Assembly (NCBI GenBank): GCA_047125605.1
Contig: CP138932.1
Location: 2,542,001-2,606,000, forward strand
Length of the DNA: 64,000 bases
From: JAKVBK01 sp022447275
Lineage (GTDB): Bacteria > Pseudomonadota > Alphaproteobacteria > Rhodobacterales > Rhodobacteraceae
Direction of reading: 5' to 3'
Shown: piece after piece, positions 8,260 through 16,819 of the stretch
How positions within the stretch are numbered: the stretch's first letter is position 1
Layout of the letters: every line of letters starts with the position of its first letter
The notes under the pieces: model-generated
The model's input: the letters and a program-made list of their open reading frames with translations, nothing else
Databases searched by the model: none
Told to the model about the DNA's origin: nothing
Position numbers and translations under genes: made by a program

Positions 8260-9348
8260 TCAGAGCCGGTTTTCAGATTGCGGATCAAAGAGGTTGGCGC
8301 GGGCGGGCTGGAACCCGATCTCGACCATGTCGCCCGGGGCCACGCTTGCCTGCCCATCCATACGGATATGGATCGGGTGCTGCCCGAGATTGGCGTAGAT
8401 GATCGTGTCAGAGCCCATCGGCTCAACCAGCGAAACCTTCGCCTCCGCCCGGGCCACGGCCGAGGCCAGATTGTCCCCGGTCAGGATGTGCTCGGGGCGC
8501 AGGCCGATGATCGCCGCGCCGCTGCGCCGAGACCCTTCGGCAAAGCTGTAACCCTCCATCGGGATGGTCAGACCTTCGGCCACGAATTGGTTATCCTCAA
8601 GCGTGCCCTTGATGAAGTTCATGGAAGGCGATCCAATGAATTCAGCCACATAGAGGTTTTTCGGGCGGTTGTAGATCTCATTGGGGCTGGCCAGCTGCAT
8701 GATCTGGCCCCCCTTCATGATGGCAATACGGTCTGCCAGGGTCATGGCTTCGATCTGGTCATGGGTCACGTAGACCATGGTGTTTCCAAGCCTCGAATGC
8801 AGCTTCTTGATCTCAACGCGCAGATCGGCGCGCAGCTTGGCATCCAGATTGGACAGCGGCTCATCAAAGAGGAACACTTCCGCATCGCGCACAAGGGCAC
8901 GGCCAATGGCCACCCGTTGGCGCTGCCCGCCTGACAGGGCCGCAGGCTTGCGATCCAGCAGCGGCTCGATCTGGAGGATCTCTGCCGCGCGGGAAACACG
9001 TTGCTTGATCTCAGCCTTCGACATGCGGGCGTTCTTCAGACCAAAGGAAAGGTTCCCCTCCACGGTCATCTGCGGATAGAGCGCGTAGGACTGAAACACC
9101 ATGCCGATGCCACGTTCCGACGGCTCGGCCCATGTCACGTTCTTGTCGCCGATATAGATCTGCCCGTCGGAGACATCCAAAAGCCCGGCAATGCAGTTCA
9201 GGAGCGTTGATTTTCCGCAGCCCGAAGAGCCCAGCAGAACAAGAAACTCGCCGACACCGATATCGAGATTGAGCCCCTTGAGCACCTCGACATTGCCAAA
9301 GCGCAGGTCCAGGTCACGGATTGAAATACTGCTTTCCACGAGGGTCAT
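8260..9348 (-). CDS. Carbohydrate ABC transporter ATP-binding protein (UgpC/MalK family)
   Basis: This 362-residue ATPase has Walker A GSSGCGKST at residues 40-48, the Q-loop in VFQSYALYP, the ABC signature LSGGQRQRVAIGRAL, Walker B VFLFDEPLSNLDA, and the H-loop in YVTHDQIEAMTLADR. A C-terminal TOBE/OB regulatory region follows (about 240-362: GLRPEHI, ARANLFD), typical of the MalK/UgpC group that powers sugar import. It overlaps the upstream permease by 4 bases (ATGA) and serves the two permeases and the binding protein of the same operon. Confidence 0.94.
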   Translation of the reverse strand: MTLVESSISIRDLDLRFGNVEVLKGLNLDIGVGEFLVLLGSSGCGKSTLLNCIAGLLDVSDGQIYIGDKNVTWAEPSERGIGMVFQSYALYPQMTVEGNLSFGLKNARMSKAEIKQRVSRAAEILQIEPLLDRKPAALSGGQRQRVAIGRALVRDAEVFLFDEPLSNLDAKLRADLRVEIKKLHSRLGNTMVYVTHDQIEAMTLADRIAIMKGGQIMQLASPNEIYNRPKNLYVAEFIGSPSMNFIKGTLEDNQFVAEGLTIPMEGYSFAEGSRRSGAAIIGLRPEHILTGDNLASAVARAEAKVSLVEPMGSDTIIYANLGQHPIHIRMDGQASVAPGDMVEIGFQPARANLFDPQSENRL

Positions 9349-10250
9349 CCTTTCACGGCGCCCGCAGCAATGCCGCGCACGAAGAGCTTGCCAGAGACGA
9401 AGTAGATCGAGAGCGGCACCAGAGCGGTAAGGATCGTGGCCGCCATATTGACGTTGTATTCCGTAACACCTTGCGTGGTGTTTACGATGTTGTTGAGCGC
9501 CACCGTCATCGGATAGGCATCCGGCCCTGTATAGACGACACCAAACAGGAAATCGTTCCAGATACCGGTAACTTGCAGGATGACAGCAACGGTGAAGATC
9601 GGCAGGGACATGGGCAGCAGGACCCGGAAGTAAATCCCCCAGAAACCGGCACCATCCACGCGCGCCGCCTTGAACAGTTCTTCCGGCAGCGAGGTAAAGT
9701 AGTTGCGAAAGAGCAGGGTCAGGATGGGCATGCCAAAGATCGTGTGCACGATGATCAGGCCGCTCAGATCGCCATAGAGGCCCATCTCGCGCAGCATGAT
9801 CACGATCGGGTAGAGCATCACCTGATAGGGAATGAAGGCCCCAAAGATCAGGATCGTGAAGAACACGTTGGCCCCTTTGAAGCGCCAGTTTGCCAGCGCG
9901 TAGCCGTTCACACTGGCAATGATGATCGAGGCAATCACGGACGGCACAGTGATCTTGACCGAGTTCCAGAAATAGGCGCTCAGGCCTTCACAATTCAGTC
10001 CGGTACAAGCGGATCCCCAAGCCTTTGCCCAAGGCTCGAAGGTGACCTCCATGGGCGGGGAAAAGATATTGCCCATCCGGATTTCAGGCAGCCCTTTCAG
10101 GGACGTCACGATCATCACATAGAGTGGGATCGCGTAGTAAACCGCCACCAGCAACAACGTGCCATAGAGCATGATATTGCGCCGCGAAAAGTTGCTTTTC
10201 GGCTTTGGGCCGCGGGGGCCGTCGAGCAGGCGTGTAGAGGTATCAGCCAT
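9345..10250 (-). CDS. Carbohydrate ABC transporter permease (MalG type)
   Basis: This inner-membrane permease of 301 residues has six predicted membrane segments. The EAA-type coupling motif appears as EELFKAARVDGAGFWGIYFRVLLPMSLP (about residues 195-220). The periplasmic stretch after the first helix is long, as is usual for MalG-type subunits of CUT1 sugar importers. It overlaps the partner permease by 8 bases and the ATPase by 4 bases. Confidence 0.93.
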   Translation of the reverse strand: MADTSTRLLDGPRGPKPKSNFSRRNIMLYGTLLLVAVYYAIPLYVMIVTSLKGLPEIRMGNIFSPPMEVTFEPWAKAWGSACTGLNCEGLSAYFWNSVKITVPSVIASIIIASVNGYALANWRFKGANVFFTILIFGAFIPYQVMLYPIVIMLREMGLYGDLSGLIIVHTIFGMPILTLLFRNYFTSLPEELFKAARVDGAGFWGIYFRVLLPMSLPIFTVAVILQVTGIWNDFLFGVVYTGPDAYPMTVALNNIVNTTQGVTEYNVNMAATILTALVPLSIYFVSGKLFVRGIAAGAVKG

Positions 10251-11136
10251 TTTTCCGCTTGCCCCCGAATTCCAGCATCGCCCAGGGCACCACGATCAGT
10301 GAGACGGTCAGCAGCATCATGGTAGACGCTGCAAAACCCTGCCCAAGGTTATTGTTTCTGAACATCATGTCGTAGACGTATTTGGCAGGCACTTCCGTTG
10401 CGATGCCCGGGCCGCCACCTGTTTGCGCCACGATCAGATCGAACACTTTGACGATCCCGGTCACCACCAGCACGAGGGTGGTGATAAACACAGGGCGCAT
10501 CATCGGAATGACGATGAAAATATAGGTTTTCCACGTCGGGATCCCGTCGATCCGGGCCGCTTTCCAAACTTCCTGGTCAATGCCGCGCAGGCCCGCCAGC
10601 ATCAGCACCATAACAAGTCCGCTGCCCTGCCAAAGACCGGCGATCAACACGCCAAAGATGGCAATGTCGGGCGTGTAGAGCGGATCGAAAGTGAAGCTGT
10701 CCCAACCCATGCCGCGCACAATGCTTTGCACCCCGAACTCAGGGTTCAGGATCCACTGCCAGATCAAGCCCGTCACGACAAAGCTCATGGCGTAGGGGTA
10801 GAGGATCACCGTTCGAATTGTGTTCTCAAACCGGATCTTCTGGTCAATCAACGCTGCGAGGATAAAGCCGATCACAAACACAAGGACCATCATGCACAGC
10901 CCGTAGATCACGAGGTTTTCAATCGCGACCAACCACCGTTTGGTGCCCCAGAGGCGTTCATATTGATCGAGACCAACCCACTTCATCCGAGGCAAAAGCC
11001 CCGATTTAGTGAAGCTGTAGACTATGGTCCAGCCCGTTCCACCCACAAAAACAAAAAGGGCTGTCACGATCATCGGGATCGCCGCCACCTTTGCATTCAT
11101 GTTGCGAAACAGCTGGTTCGGGCGTTTGGTAGCCAT
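10243..11136 (-). CDS. Carbohydrate ABC transporter permease (MalF type)
   Basis: The 297-residue permease (start at the ATG at 11136, preceded by a GAGGGGG tract) has six membrane segments and the coupling loop EVWKAARIDGIPTWKTYIFIVIPMMRP. An upstream in-frame start at 11160 would add eight residues without a better ribosome-binding site. It is the first permease gene after the binding-protein gene and is separated from it by a strong hairpin. Confidence 0.92.
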   Translation of the reverse strand: MATKRPNQLFRNMNAKVAAIPMIVTALFVFVGGTGWTIVYSFTKSGLLPRMKWVGLDQYERLWGTKRWLVAIENLVIYGLCMMVLVFVIGFILAALIDQKIRFENTIRTVILYPYAMSFVVTGLIWQWILNPEFGVQSIVRGMGWDSFTFDPLYTPDIAIFGVLIAGLWQGSGLVMVLMLAGLRGIDQEVWKAARIDGIPTWKTYIFIVIPMMRPVFITTLVLVVTGIVKVFDLIVAQTGGGPGIATEVPAKYVYDMMFRNNNLGQGFAASTMMLLTVSLIVVPWAMLEFGGKRKNG

Positions 11137-11163
11137 CAGCCACCCCCTCTCAGCTGGCAAGAT

Positions 11164-11194
11164 TGGCTGGCGCAGTGGGAGGTCGCGCCAGCCA
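11164..11194 (-). terminator. Intra-operon hairpin between binding protein and permease genes
   Basis: A perfect 10-bp stem (TGGCTGGCGC / GCGCCAGCCA) with an 11-base loop lies in the gap between the binding-protein stop (11209) and the permease start (11136). It lacks a T-run. Such hairpins commonly protect the upstream mRNA so that the binding protein is made in excess (inference). Confidence 0.55.
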
Positions 11195-11208
11195 GTTTGT
11201 CTCAGGAT

Positions 11209-12438
11209 TTATTCAGCGTCCGCGATGATATCGACGAACTGCGCCTGAGCGTCTGCAGCCGAGATCGAAGCATCGGCAAAGAACTCGGTGAAGAGCGTGT
11301 TGATCTGGTTCACCGTGTCCGGGGTCGCCAGCATGTTCACATCCGGCAGCAGCGCGCCGTCACCCAGCAGGGCCAGGCCCTTCTGCATGCAGTCGTTGGC
11401 GGCGGACAGATCGATGTCACCGCGCACCGGCAGCGAGCCCTTAGCGAGGTTGAAGTTCACCTGCGTTGCGGGGGCCAGAAGCAGGGCAGCCAGTTCGGCC
11501 TGAGCCGCAGCCTGATCTGCATCGTCGAGCACCGGGAAGTAGAACGCGTCACCACCCGTCGACAGGCGCGGGTTGGTGCCAAGGCCGGGCAGGCAGCTGT
11601 AATCTTCACCGGCAACGGAGCCAGCAACAGCGAATTCGCCCTGCGCCCAGTCACCCATGATCTGGCCACCGGCCTGACCGGTGATCACGAGGTTGGTGGC
11701 GTCGTTCCAGTTCTGCACGGTGGACTTTGCAGCCATGTCACGTGCTTCTGCTGCGGCCTCGAAAACGGTTGCCACGTCGGCGCCGCCAGCCACGTCAGTG
11801 TCTTTGTCGCCGTAGACGGAGAGGAAGATCTCGCTGGGCAGGAGGCTCGCCATCATCACGTTGAACGCGCCAGACTGCTGCCAGCCCTGCTGACCCATCG
11901 CTAGGGGGATCTTGCCTGCGTCGGACAGCTTGTCGGAGGCAGCAGCAAACTCGGCCCAGTTGCTGGGGACATCAACGCCGGCATCGGCGAAGGCGTCATG
12001 GCTGACCCAGAGCCACTGCCAGGAGTGGATGTTGACCGGCGCACAATAGACACGGCCGTCGACGGTGCAGGCTTCCAGAAGCGTGGACGGGTTCACGAGG
12101 TCCAGCCAGCCTTCGGCTTCGGCAATGTCGGTGATGTCGCGCAGCAGACCGGCTTCGATCAACTCTTCGGCTTGGCGGCCGTGGTTGAACTGGAATGCGC
12201 CCATCGGGTCACCACCGGTGAGGCGGCTGACCATCACGGCACGTGCGTTTTCACCACCAGCGATGGCCGCGTCGACCCAGGTGTTGCCGGTTGCGTCAAA
12301 CGCTTTTGCGAATTCGGCCACGGCGGCGGCTTCACCACCGGATGTCCACCAGTGCATGACCTCGAGCTCGGTCGCGCCTGCCTTGGCGGCGCCTACAATC
12401 GCGGTGCCGGCGAGCAGCATTGCTCCAACTGTTTTCAT
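11209..12438 (-). CDS. Carbohydrate ABC transporter substrate-binding protein
   Basis: The 409-residue periplasmic protein starts at 12438 behind a GGAGG site and carries a signal peptide (MKTVGAMLLAGTAIVGAAKAGA), with mature sequence from about TELEVMHWWTSGGE, a hallmark of family 1 sugar-binding proteins. Other typical segments are PMGAFQFNHG, VNIHSWQWLWVSHDAF, IPLAMGQQGWQQSG and QIMGDWAQGEF. It is the first gene of the importer operon, transcribed away from the LacI regulator. The substrate cannot be assigned; the family covers di- and oligosaccharides, glycosides and polyols. Confidence 0.92.
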   Translation of the reverse strand: MKTVGAMLLAGTAIVGAAKAGATELEVMHWWTSGGEAAAVAEFAKAFDATGNTWVDAAIAGGENARAVMVSRLTGGDPMGAFQFNHGRQAEELIEAGLLRDITDIAEAEGWLDLVNPSTLLEACTVDGRVYCAPVNIHSWQWLWVSHDAFADAGVDVPSNWAEFAAASDKLSDAGKIPLAMGQQGWQQSGAFNVMMASLLPSEIFLSVYGDKDTDVAGGADVATVFEAAAEARDMAAKSTVQNWNDATNLVITGQAGGQIMGDWAQGEFAVAGSVAGEDYSCLPGLGTNPRLSTGGDAFYFPVLDDADQAAAQAELAALLLAPATQVNFNLAKGSLPVRGDIDLSAANDCMQKGLALLGDGALLPDVNMLATPDTVNQINTLFTEFFADASISAADAQAQFVDIIADAE

Positions 12439-12495
12439 TCTTTCCTCCCTGCGGGTGTTCGTTCCCGACTGTTGATGCATGCAGTTCACATGCTT

Positions 12496-12511
12496 TGAAA
12501 TCGATTACATT
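12496..12511. promoter_or_regulatory. LacI-type operator copy 1
   Basis: TGAAATCGATTACATT contains the palindromic core AATCGATT, typical of LacI-family operators with a central CG. It lies 58 bases upstream of the binding-protein start, between that gene and the divergent LacI gene. An identical copy is found 31 bp away. Confidence 0.75.
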
Positions 12512-12526
12512 CACGCAAACAGAACG

Positions 12527-12542
12527 TGAAATCGATTACATT
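12527..12542. promoter_or_regulatory. LacI-type operator copy 2
   Basis: This is an exact copy of the 16-base site TGAAATCGATTACATT in the same orientation. The 31-bp spacing to copy 1 is close to three helical turns, so dimers would bind on one face of the DNA. Its position can affect both the importer promoter and the regulator's own promoter. Confidence 0.75.
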
Positions 12543-12605
12543 TATATTTCATTAGGAAGCTTTTCATGTCAAGAAAAGTAAAGCCAAGATCCAGAGCCAC
12601 CCAAC

Positions 12606-13643
12606 TTGACGCAGAAAACCACGACCATTCAAGACGTTGCTCGCGCTGCAGGCGTGTCCACCGCGACCGTCAGCAGAGCCCTGTCGAATCCAAAGCTGTT
12701 GTCCGATCGGGCACGTGACGCGGTTCTCGAGGCGATTCGAGAAACGGGCTACCGGGTCAATCAGTCGGCCCGCAACCTGCGCAAGCAGCGGGCGGGCGCC
12801 ATCCTTGTGCTGGTACCCAATCTCGGAAACCCGTTCTTTTCGCAGATCCTGTCCGGCATCTCGGAGGGCTTTGCCGACAGCGACTATTCGGTTCTGATCA
12901 TGGACACCAACCACCTGCCCGCCGATCATGACGGTCTTGTGGATTACTTCCTCGACTCCCGCATTGATGGGATGATTTCCCTCGACGGCTCCCTCTCGGA
13001 TGCGGCGATGGACAGATTTGAGGCGATGGGCGTTGCCAATCGGATCGTGTGCGCCTGTGAATGGGTTGGGCAGCGGGATCTGCCCTCCGTGCGGTCTGAC
13101 AATGCCAAAGGTGCGGAACTGGCGATCCGGCACCTCTATGCGCTCGGCCATCGCAAGATTGCCCATGTAACCGGGCCTGCCGACAATGTTCTGACCCATG
13201 TGCGCAAGGATGCCGTGGGCCAGGTCCGCGAAGCGCTTGGCCTCAAGATGCGGCCCGAGTGGATTATCCGGGGCGATTTTTCCCTCGAAGCCGGACACGA
13301 CGCCGCCCGCCGCTTTGCTGCAATGGAGGAAGAACAGCGCCCAACAGCCGTGTTCTGCGCCTCTGACGAAAGTGCCATGGGGTTGATCTCGGGGCTGCTG
13401 GCTGCTGGCATCGATGTGCCGGGTGATATCTCCGTGGTGGGCTTCGATGACATTGAGGTTGCCCAGCATTTCGTGCCCTCGCTCACCACCATCCGGCAGG
13501 AACGGGCGCAAATCGGGCTGGCCGCCTCAAAACTGCTTCTCAAGACCTTGGCCGATGGCGCTAAGGGCACGAGAGGGACAGTTGAAATGATCGATGTCGC
13601 GCTCAAGGCGCGCGGCAGTTCGGCCCCGCTGGCCCAGCGCTAG
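12606..13643 (+). CDS. LacI-family transcriptional regulator of the adjacent carbohydrate operon
   Basis: The 345-residue protein has an N-terminal LacI helix-turn-helix (TIQDVARAAGVSTATVSRAL, residues 7-26), a hinge region ending RNLRKQRAGAILVLVPNL, and a periplasmic-binding-protein-like effector domain (VPNLGNPFFSQIL, GMISLDGS, HRKIAHVTGP, AVFCASDESAMGL, VVGFDDIEVAQHFVPSLTTIRQ). The only plausible start in this frame is TTG at 12606, because an in-frame stop lies at 12579 and no ATG intervenes; the ribosome-binding site is weak. It is divergent from the ABC operon and faces two identical operator sites, so it very probably represses that operon until the imported sugar or a product binds. 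Confidence 0.92.
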   Translation: MTQKTTTIQDVARAAGVSTATVSRALSNPKLLSDRARDAVLEAIRETGYRVNQSARNLRKQRAGAILVLVPNLGNPFFSQILSGISEGFADSDYSVLIMDTNHLPADHDGLVDYFLDSRIDGMISLDGSLSDAAMDRFEAMGVANRIVCACEWVGQRDLPSVRSDNAKGAELAIRHLYALGHRKIAHVTGPADNVLTHVRKDAVGQVREALGLKMRPEWIIRGDFSLEAGHDAARRFAAMEEEQRPTAVFCASDESAMGLISGLLAAGIDVPGDISVVGFDDIEVAQHFVPSLTTIRQERAQIGLAASKLLLKTLADGAKGTRGTVEMIDVALKARGSSAPLAQR

Positions 13644-13990
13644 GCGGGCGCGCCCCAAGGCGCAGCAGCCAAACGCGGCGCCCCTTTGGCCAACCCTTAA
13701 GGTGGTCGCACACCCAGAGATCCCTTGGCTCTTGAGGATCAGGCCCCCGTCCGGACGCGCAGCCAAGCACTGCACGTTGGATCACATATTGGGGATATCA
13801 CCGCAGGTAAGGCGGCCCGACCGTGTCTTTCTTCCCGAACGACATATGTAGTCCCAAGCGGGTGCACGGATGCCTGTTTGCATGTGATATCGCGGGTTTC
13901 CCAAGCTTTGGGGGCCAGTTGTCCGGCAGGGGACCAGCACAATGGTTCAACAGCGCACTCTCCGCTCAGACGAACTAGGAGGCCCCTCTT
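13644..13990. other. Intergenic region, no gene seen
   Basis: These 347 bases between the LacI gene and the CIA30-like gene hold no open frame with coding character and no clear terminator. The only readable element is the AGGAGG ribosome-binding site at about 13977-13982 for the next gene. Confidence 0.5.
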
Positions 13991-14542
13991 TTGTTTTCGA
14001 CGTACATAAAAGCTGCGCTGATCCTGCTCTTCTCCTCTTTGCCTGCGATGGCTGATGACATGATGATCGATGATTTCAAACAGGCGCCTGAAACGCGTTG
14101 GAGGTTCTTTGCTGACACCGTGATGGGCGGTGTCTCCAGTGGCAGCTTGCGCTTTGCCTCCGACAGTGAACCGTCTTTTGCCCGCCTCGCCGGACGCGTG
14201 AGCACAGAGAATAACGGCGGCTTCATTCAGATGCGTGTTGCTCTGCCGCAAGGGGCACCGGCTGACAGCGAAGGCGTTCGCTTGGTCGTACGCGGCAACG
14301 ACCAGAGGTATTTCATACATCTGCGCACAATCGGCTCGATGTTGCCGTGGCAGTACTACCAGTCCGGGTTCGATACGTCCGGCGCCTGGACAGAAATTCG
14401 CCTGCCCTTTAGCAGCTTCAAGCCCTCAGGCGGCATGCTGCGCCGCGCGCCGCGCGCGGGTGGCCTCAAATCTTTGGGGATCGTTGCCTATGGGCGCGAC
14501 CACAATGCAGAGATCGACGTGCGCGAGGTCGGCTTTTACTGA
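13991..14542 (+). CDS. CIA30-family (NADH:ubiquinone oxidoreductase intermediate-associated protein 30 domain) exported protein
   Basis: The 183-residue protein starts with TTG at 13991, eight bases after an AGGAGG site. It has a signal peptide (about residues 1-21, ending LPAMAD), followed by a beta-rich CIA30-like domain. Typical segments are WRFFADTVMGGVSSGSL near the start, GGFIQMRVAL, GVRLVVRGND and WTEIRLPFSSFKP. In eukaryotes the domain assists complex I assembly. Bacterial members, usually small and sometimes exported, are mostly uncharacterised and may bind carbohydrate or other ligands because the fold resembles galactose-binding domains. The gene stands alone between unrelated genes. 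Confidence 0.8.
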   Translation: MFSTYIKAALILLFSSLPAMADDMMIDDFKQAPETRWRFFADTVMGGVSSGSLRFASDSEPSFARLAGRVSTENNGGFIQMRVALPQGAPADSEGVRLVVRGNDQRYFIHLRTIGSMLPWQYYQSGFDTSGAWTEIRLPFSSFKPSGGMLRRAPRAGGLKSLGIVAYGRDHNAEIDVREVGFY

Positions 14543-14671
14543 TACGGCCTGATCCACAGAAGTAGCTTGCGCTGAAACGCATGGGCGCGGATGGGTTTTT
14601 GGCCCGGTCCGCGCCGCGGCTTGGGCCAACATCAGTGACCCGCCTTAGTTCTGGAAGAGCGCGCCGCGGCG

Positions 14672-15652
14672 CTAAACCACGACGACATTGCCGCGCTTGC
14701 GGCCCGTTTCGACATAGTGATGGGCATCGACGAGATCAGATAGAGGGTAGGTGCGATCCATCACGGGCAAGAAGCGCTGCTCTTTCACAAGGTCAAGAAT
14801 CTCGGCAAGCTCCGTTCGGTGCAAAGCGGGTTTCTCCATCCCGGCGGCTGCAAATTTCGCCCGCTTGGTGCCGGCAATCGCAGTGCAGAGCATGTCGCGC
14901 AGCAGGCCCATCCCCAGCACAGGGCATATGTAGTGACCCTGCTCAAGCAGAGCAGGCTTGGCAGCCTTGAACGACGATATCCCCAGCGTGTCAAAAACCA
15001 CATTGAACCGCTCACCGGTCTCAAGGGGGTTTTCCACCCGGTAGTCGACGGCCCGCGAAGCGCCCAGCGTCTCTAGCATTTCAGTGTTGCGCGCACTGCT
15101 CGTCGCTGTCACCTGCGCACCCAACGTCGCGGCGAACTGCACCGCGGCTGTGCCAAGGCTCCCAGACCCCCCAAGGATCAGCACCTTATCGGAAGCTTTG
15201 AGCTGCACCACACGGGTCAGGAAGTGCCAGGAAGTCAACGCACCATCACACATGACAGCAGCCTCTTCATGGCTGAGCGTGTCCGGCTTTTTGACAAGGC
15301 TGGCCTCCGCATCGAGGCAGATGTGGCTGGCATTTGCCCCAAACTGCAGACCGACCTCGCCAAACACGGCGTCGCCGGGCTGAAACCGGGTGACGGCACG
15401 GCCCGCAGCGATGACCTCTCCGGAAAAGCACGTGCCGGAAAGCTCGGCACGCGGCTTTGAGAACCCAAGGAACGGACGGGCCCATTTGGGAATGCCGGCA
15501 CGCATCATGCCGTCAGCCCGGCTGACGGCCGAGGCTCGGACCCGGATCAGAACCTGGCCATCGGCCGGTGTAGGCAGTGCTCGGGTAACCGGCGCAAGAA
15601 CGTTGGGGCCACCGTAACGGCGCACAGCCCATGCATCGAATGTCGTATCCAT
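14672..15652 (-). CDS. NAD(P)-dependent MDR-family oxidoreductase (quinone oxidoreductase/zinc-less alcohol dehydrogenase type)
   Basis: The 326-residue protein has the medium-chain dehydrogenase layout: a GroES-like catalytic domain (RRYGGPNVLAPV, VLIRVRASAVSRADGMMR, DAVFGEV) and a Rossmann domain with the cofactor motif VLILGGSGSLGTAAVQFAATLGAQVTATSS (about 145-175). The zinc ligands of classical alcohol dehydrogenases are absent, as in quinone oxidoreductases. It is transcribed divergently from a LysR-type gene, with a palindrome between them, so it is the likely target of that regulator. The substrate is unknown. Confidence 0.87.
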   Translation of the reverse strand: MDTTFDAWAVRRYGGPNVLAPVTRALPTPADGQVLIRVRASAVSRADGMMRAGIPKWARPFLGFSKPRAELSGTCFSGEVIAAGRAVTRFQPGDAVFGEVGLQFGANASHICLDAEASLVKKPDTLSHEEAAVMCDGALTSWHFLTRVVQLKASDKVLILGGSGSLGTAAVQFAATLGAQVTATSSARNTEMLETLGASRAVDYRVENPLETGERFNVVFDTLGISSFKAAKPALLEQGHYICPVLGMGLLRDMLCTAIAGTKRAKFAAAGMEKPALHRTELAEILDLVKEQRFLPVMDRTYPLSDLVDAHHYVETGRKRGNVVVV

Positions 15653-15719
15653 GACGATCTCCTAATTTGACTTGACCGTGATCTAGTGGATTCATTACTA
15701 TCCAATAAGTGCCTAAATC

Positions 15720-15734
15720 GAACCACTTTGGTTC
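15720..15734. promoter_or_regulatory. Palindromic site in the LysR/MDR divergent promoter region
   Basis: GAACCACTTTGGTTC is a perfect 6-3-6 inverted repeat located 12 bases before the LysR start and 68 bases before the MDR start. Its position fits an autoregulatory LysR-type binding site, although it does not show the classic T-N11-A form clearly. Confidence 0.5.
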
Positions 15735-15746
15735 ATAAATGATCCG

Positions 15747-16637
15747 GTGAGCATGGATTGGAAATCTCTTCCCGCCTTTCTGGCGGTCGCGCGCACAGGT
15801 TCGCTGCGCGGTGGCGCCGAGCAGTTGGGCGGCACCCACGCAACGGTCCGTCGCCAAATTGAGGGGCTTGAAGCGCAGCTTGGCGCGACCCTGTTTCGAA
15901 GAGCCGCGGGCGGTTTGACCCTGACAGCGGCAGGCCGGCGTTTGCTGCCGCAAGCGCTGGAGGCAGAGGCCGCTTTGCTTAAGGGCTTTAACTCGGTCAA
16001 GGGATTGGATCGGGAAGCCTCAGGCCAGATCCGCCTGTCAGCAGACCCCCTGACGGCGCATTACATTCTGGCCCCGGTTTTGGCAGATTTTGCAGGGCTT
16101 TATCCGGAAATCGATATCGAGCTGAAACTGTCCTACTTCGTTGATTCCATCGAAAAAGATGAAACCGACATCTCTGTGCGCCACGTGGTGGGTGTGGAAG
16201 GCGATGCAGTTGGGCGAAAACTGTTCCCGCTTTCGATCGGCGTTTATGCCGCACGCAGCTACATTGATACAGCGCTGCCGAAAGCCGGTTCGAAAGGGGC
16301 GGGGCTTACGTGGATCGGCTACGGCCCCGCGCCAGAACTGCAAGACATGATCGCCGCCTCGCCCTTTCCCAAGGCCCGGATACGCCACGCAATAGCTGAT
16401 CCGCAAATGCACCTTCACCTTGCACGCGCAGGCGCTGGCATGACGTTCCTTTCAAGCTGGGTACCCACGATTTTCCCGGAATTACAGAGGGTTCCGGGCA
16501 CCCAGCTTGATCAGCGGCGATCAACCTGGGTGCTTTTGCACGCCGGGCTGAGGCGGGTTCACCGTGCACGCCTGCTCGTGGATTATCTCTGCGAAGCGCT
16601 TCTCGAGCGTCGGGCTGATTTCATTGGCGAAGGGTAG
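15747..16637 (+). CDS. LysR-family transcriptional regulator
   Basis: The 296-residue protein has the LysR N-terminal winged helix-turn-helix (WKSLPAFLAVARTGSLRGGAEQLGGTHATVRRQIEGLEAQLGATLF, about residues 5-50) and an effector-binding domain (GQIRLSADPLTAHYILAPVLADFAGLYPEIDIEL). The start may be GTG at 15747 or ATG at 15753; neither has a good ribosome-binding site. Divergence from the MDR oxidoreductase gene suggests it controls that gene. The effector is not known. Confidence 0.88.
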   Translation: MSMDWKSLPAFLAVARTGSLRGGAEQLGGTHATVRRQIEGLEAQLGATLFRRAAGGLTLTAAGRRLLPQALEAEAALLKGFNSVKGLDREASGQIRLSADPLTAHYILAPVLADFAGLYPEIDIELKLSYFVDSIEKDETDISVRHVVGVEGDAVGRKLFPLSIGVYAARSYIDTALPKAGSKGAGLTWIGYGPAPELQDMIAASPFPKARIRHAIADPQMHLHLARAGAGMTFLSSWVPTIFPELQRVPGTQLDQRRSTWVLLHAGLRRVHRARLLVDYLCEALLERRADFIGEG

Positions 16638-16819
16638 AAATCGCGTGTAGCCGCACCTGAGCGTTCGAACGCGCTTGTAGAGCAATCAATACCTCAGCAA
16701 GTGTTCAGATTTCGCTAGAAGTCCCTACACAATAGCGCCGCTCAGAAAATTCGTTTAACGAGAGATTAACGTCTCAGAGGTCAACTTTTATACATGCAAC
16801 ACGCTGGGGCAAATAACCG

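Noticed and set aside
12566..12605. ATG at 12566 as the LacI start
   Set aside because: It is in a different frame from the LacI reading frame, which is closed by a stop at 12579.
15720..15734. GAACCACTTTGGTTC as a further IS relic, because the IS end contains GGACCACTT
   Set aside because: Only about eight bases are shared and the flanks do not match; it is better explained as a regulatory palindrome.
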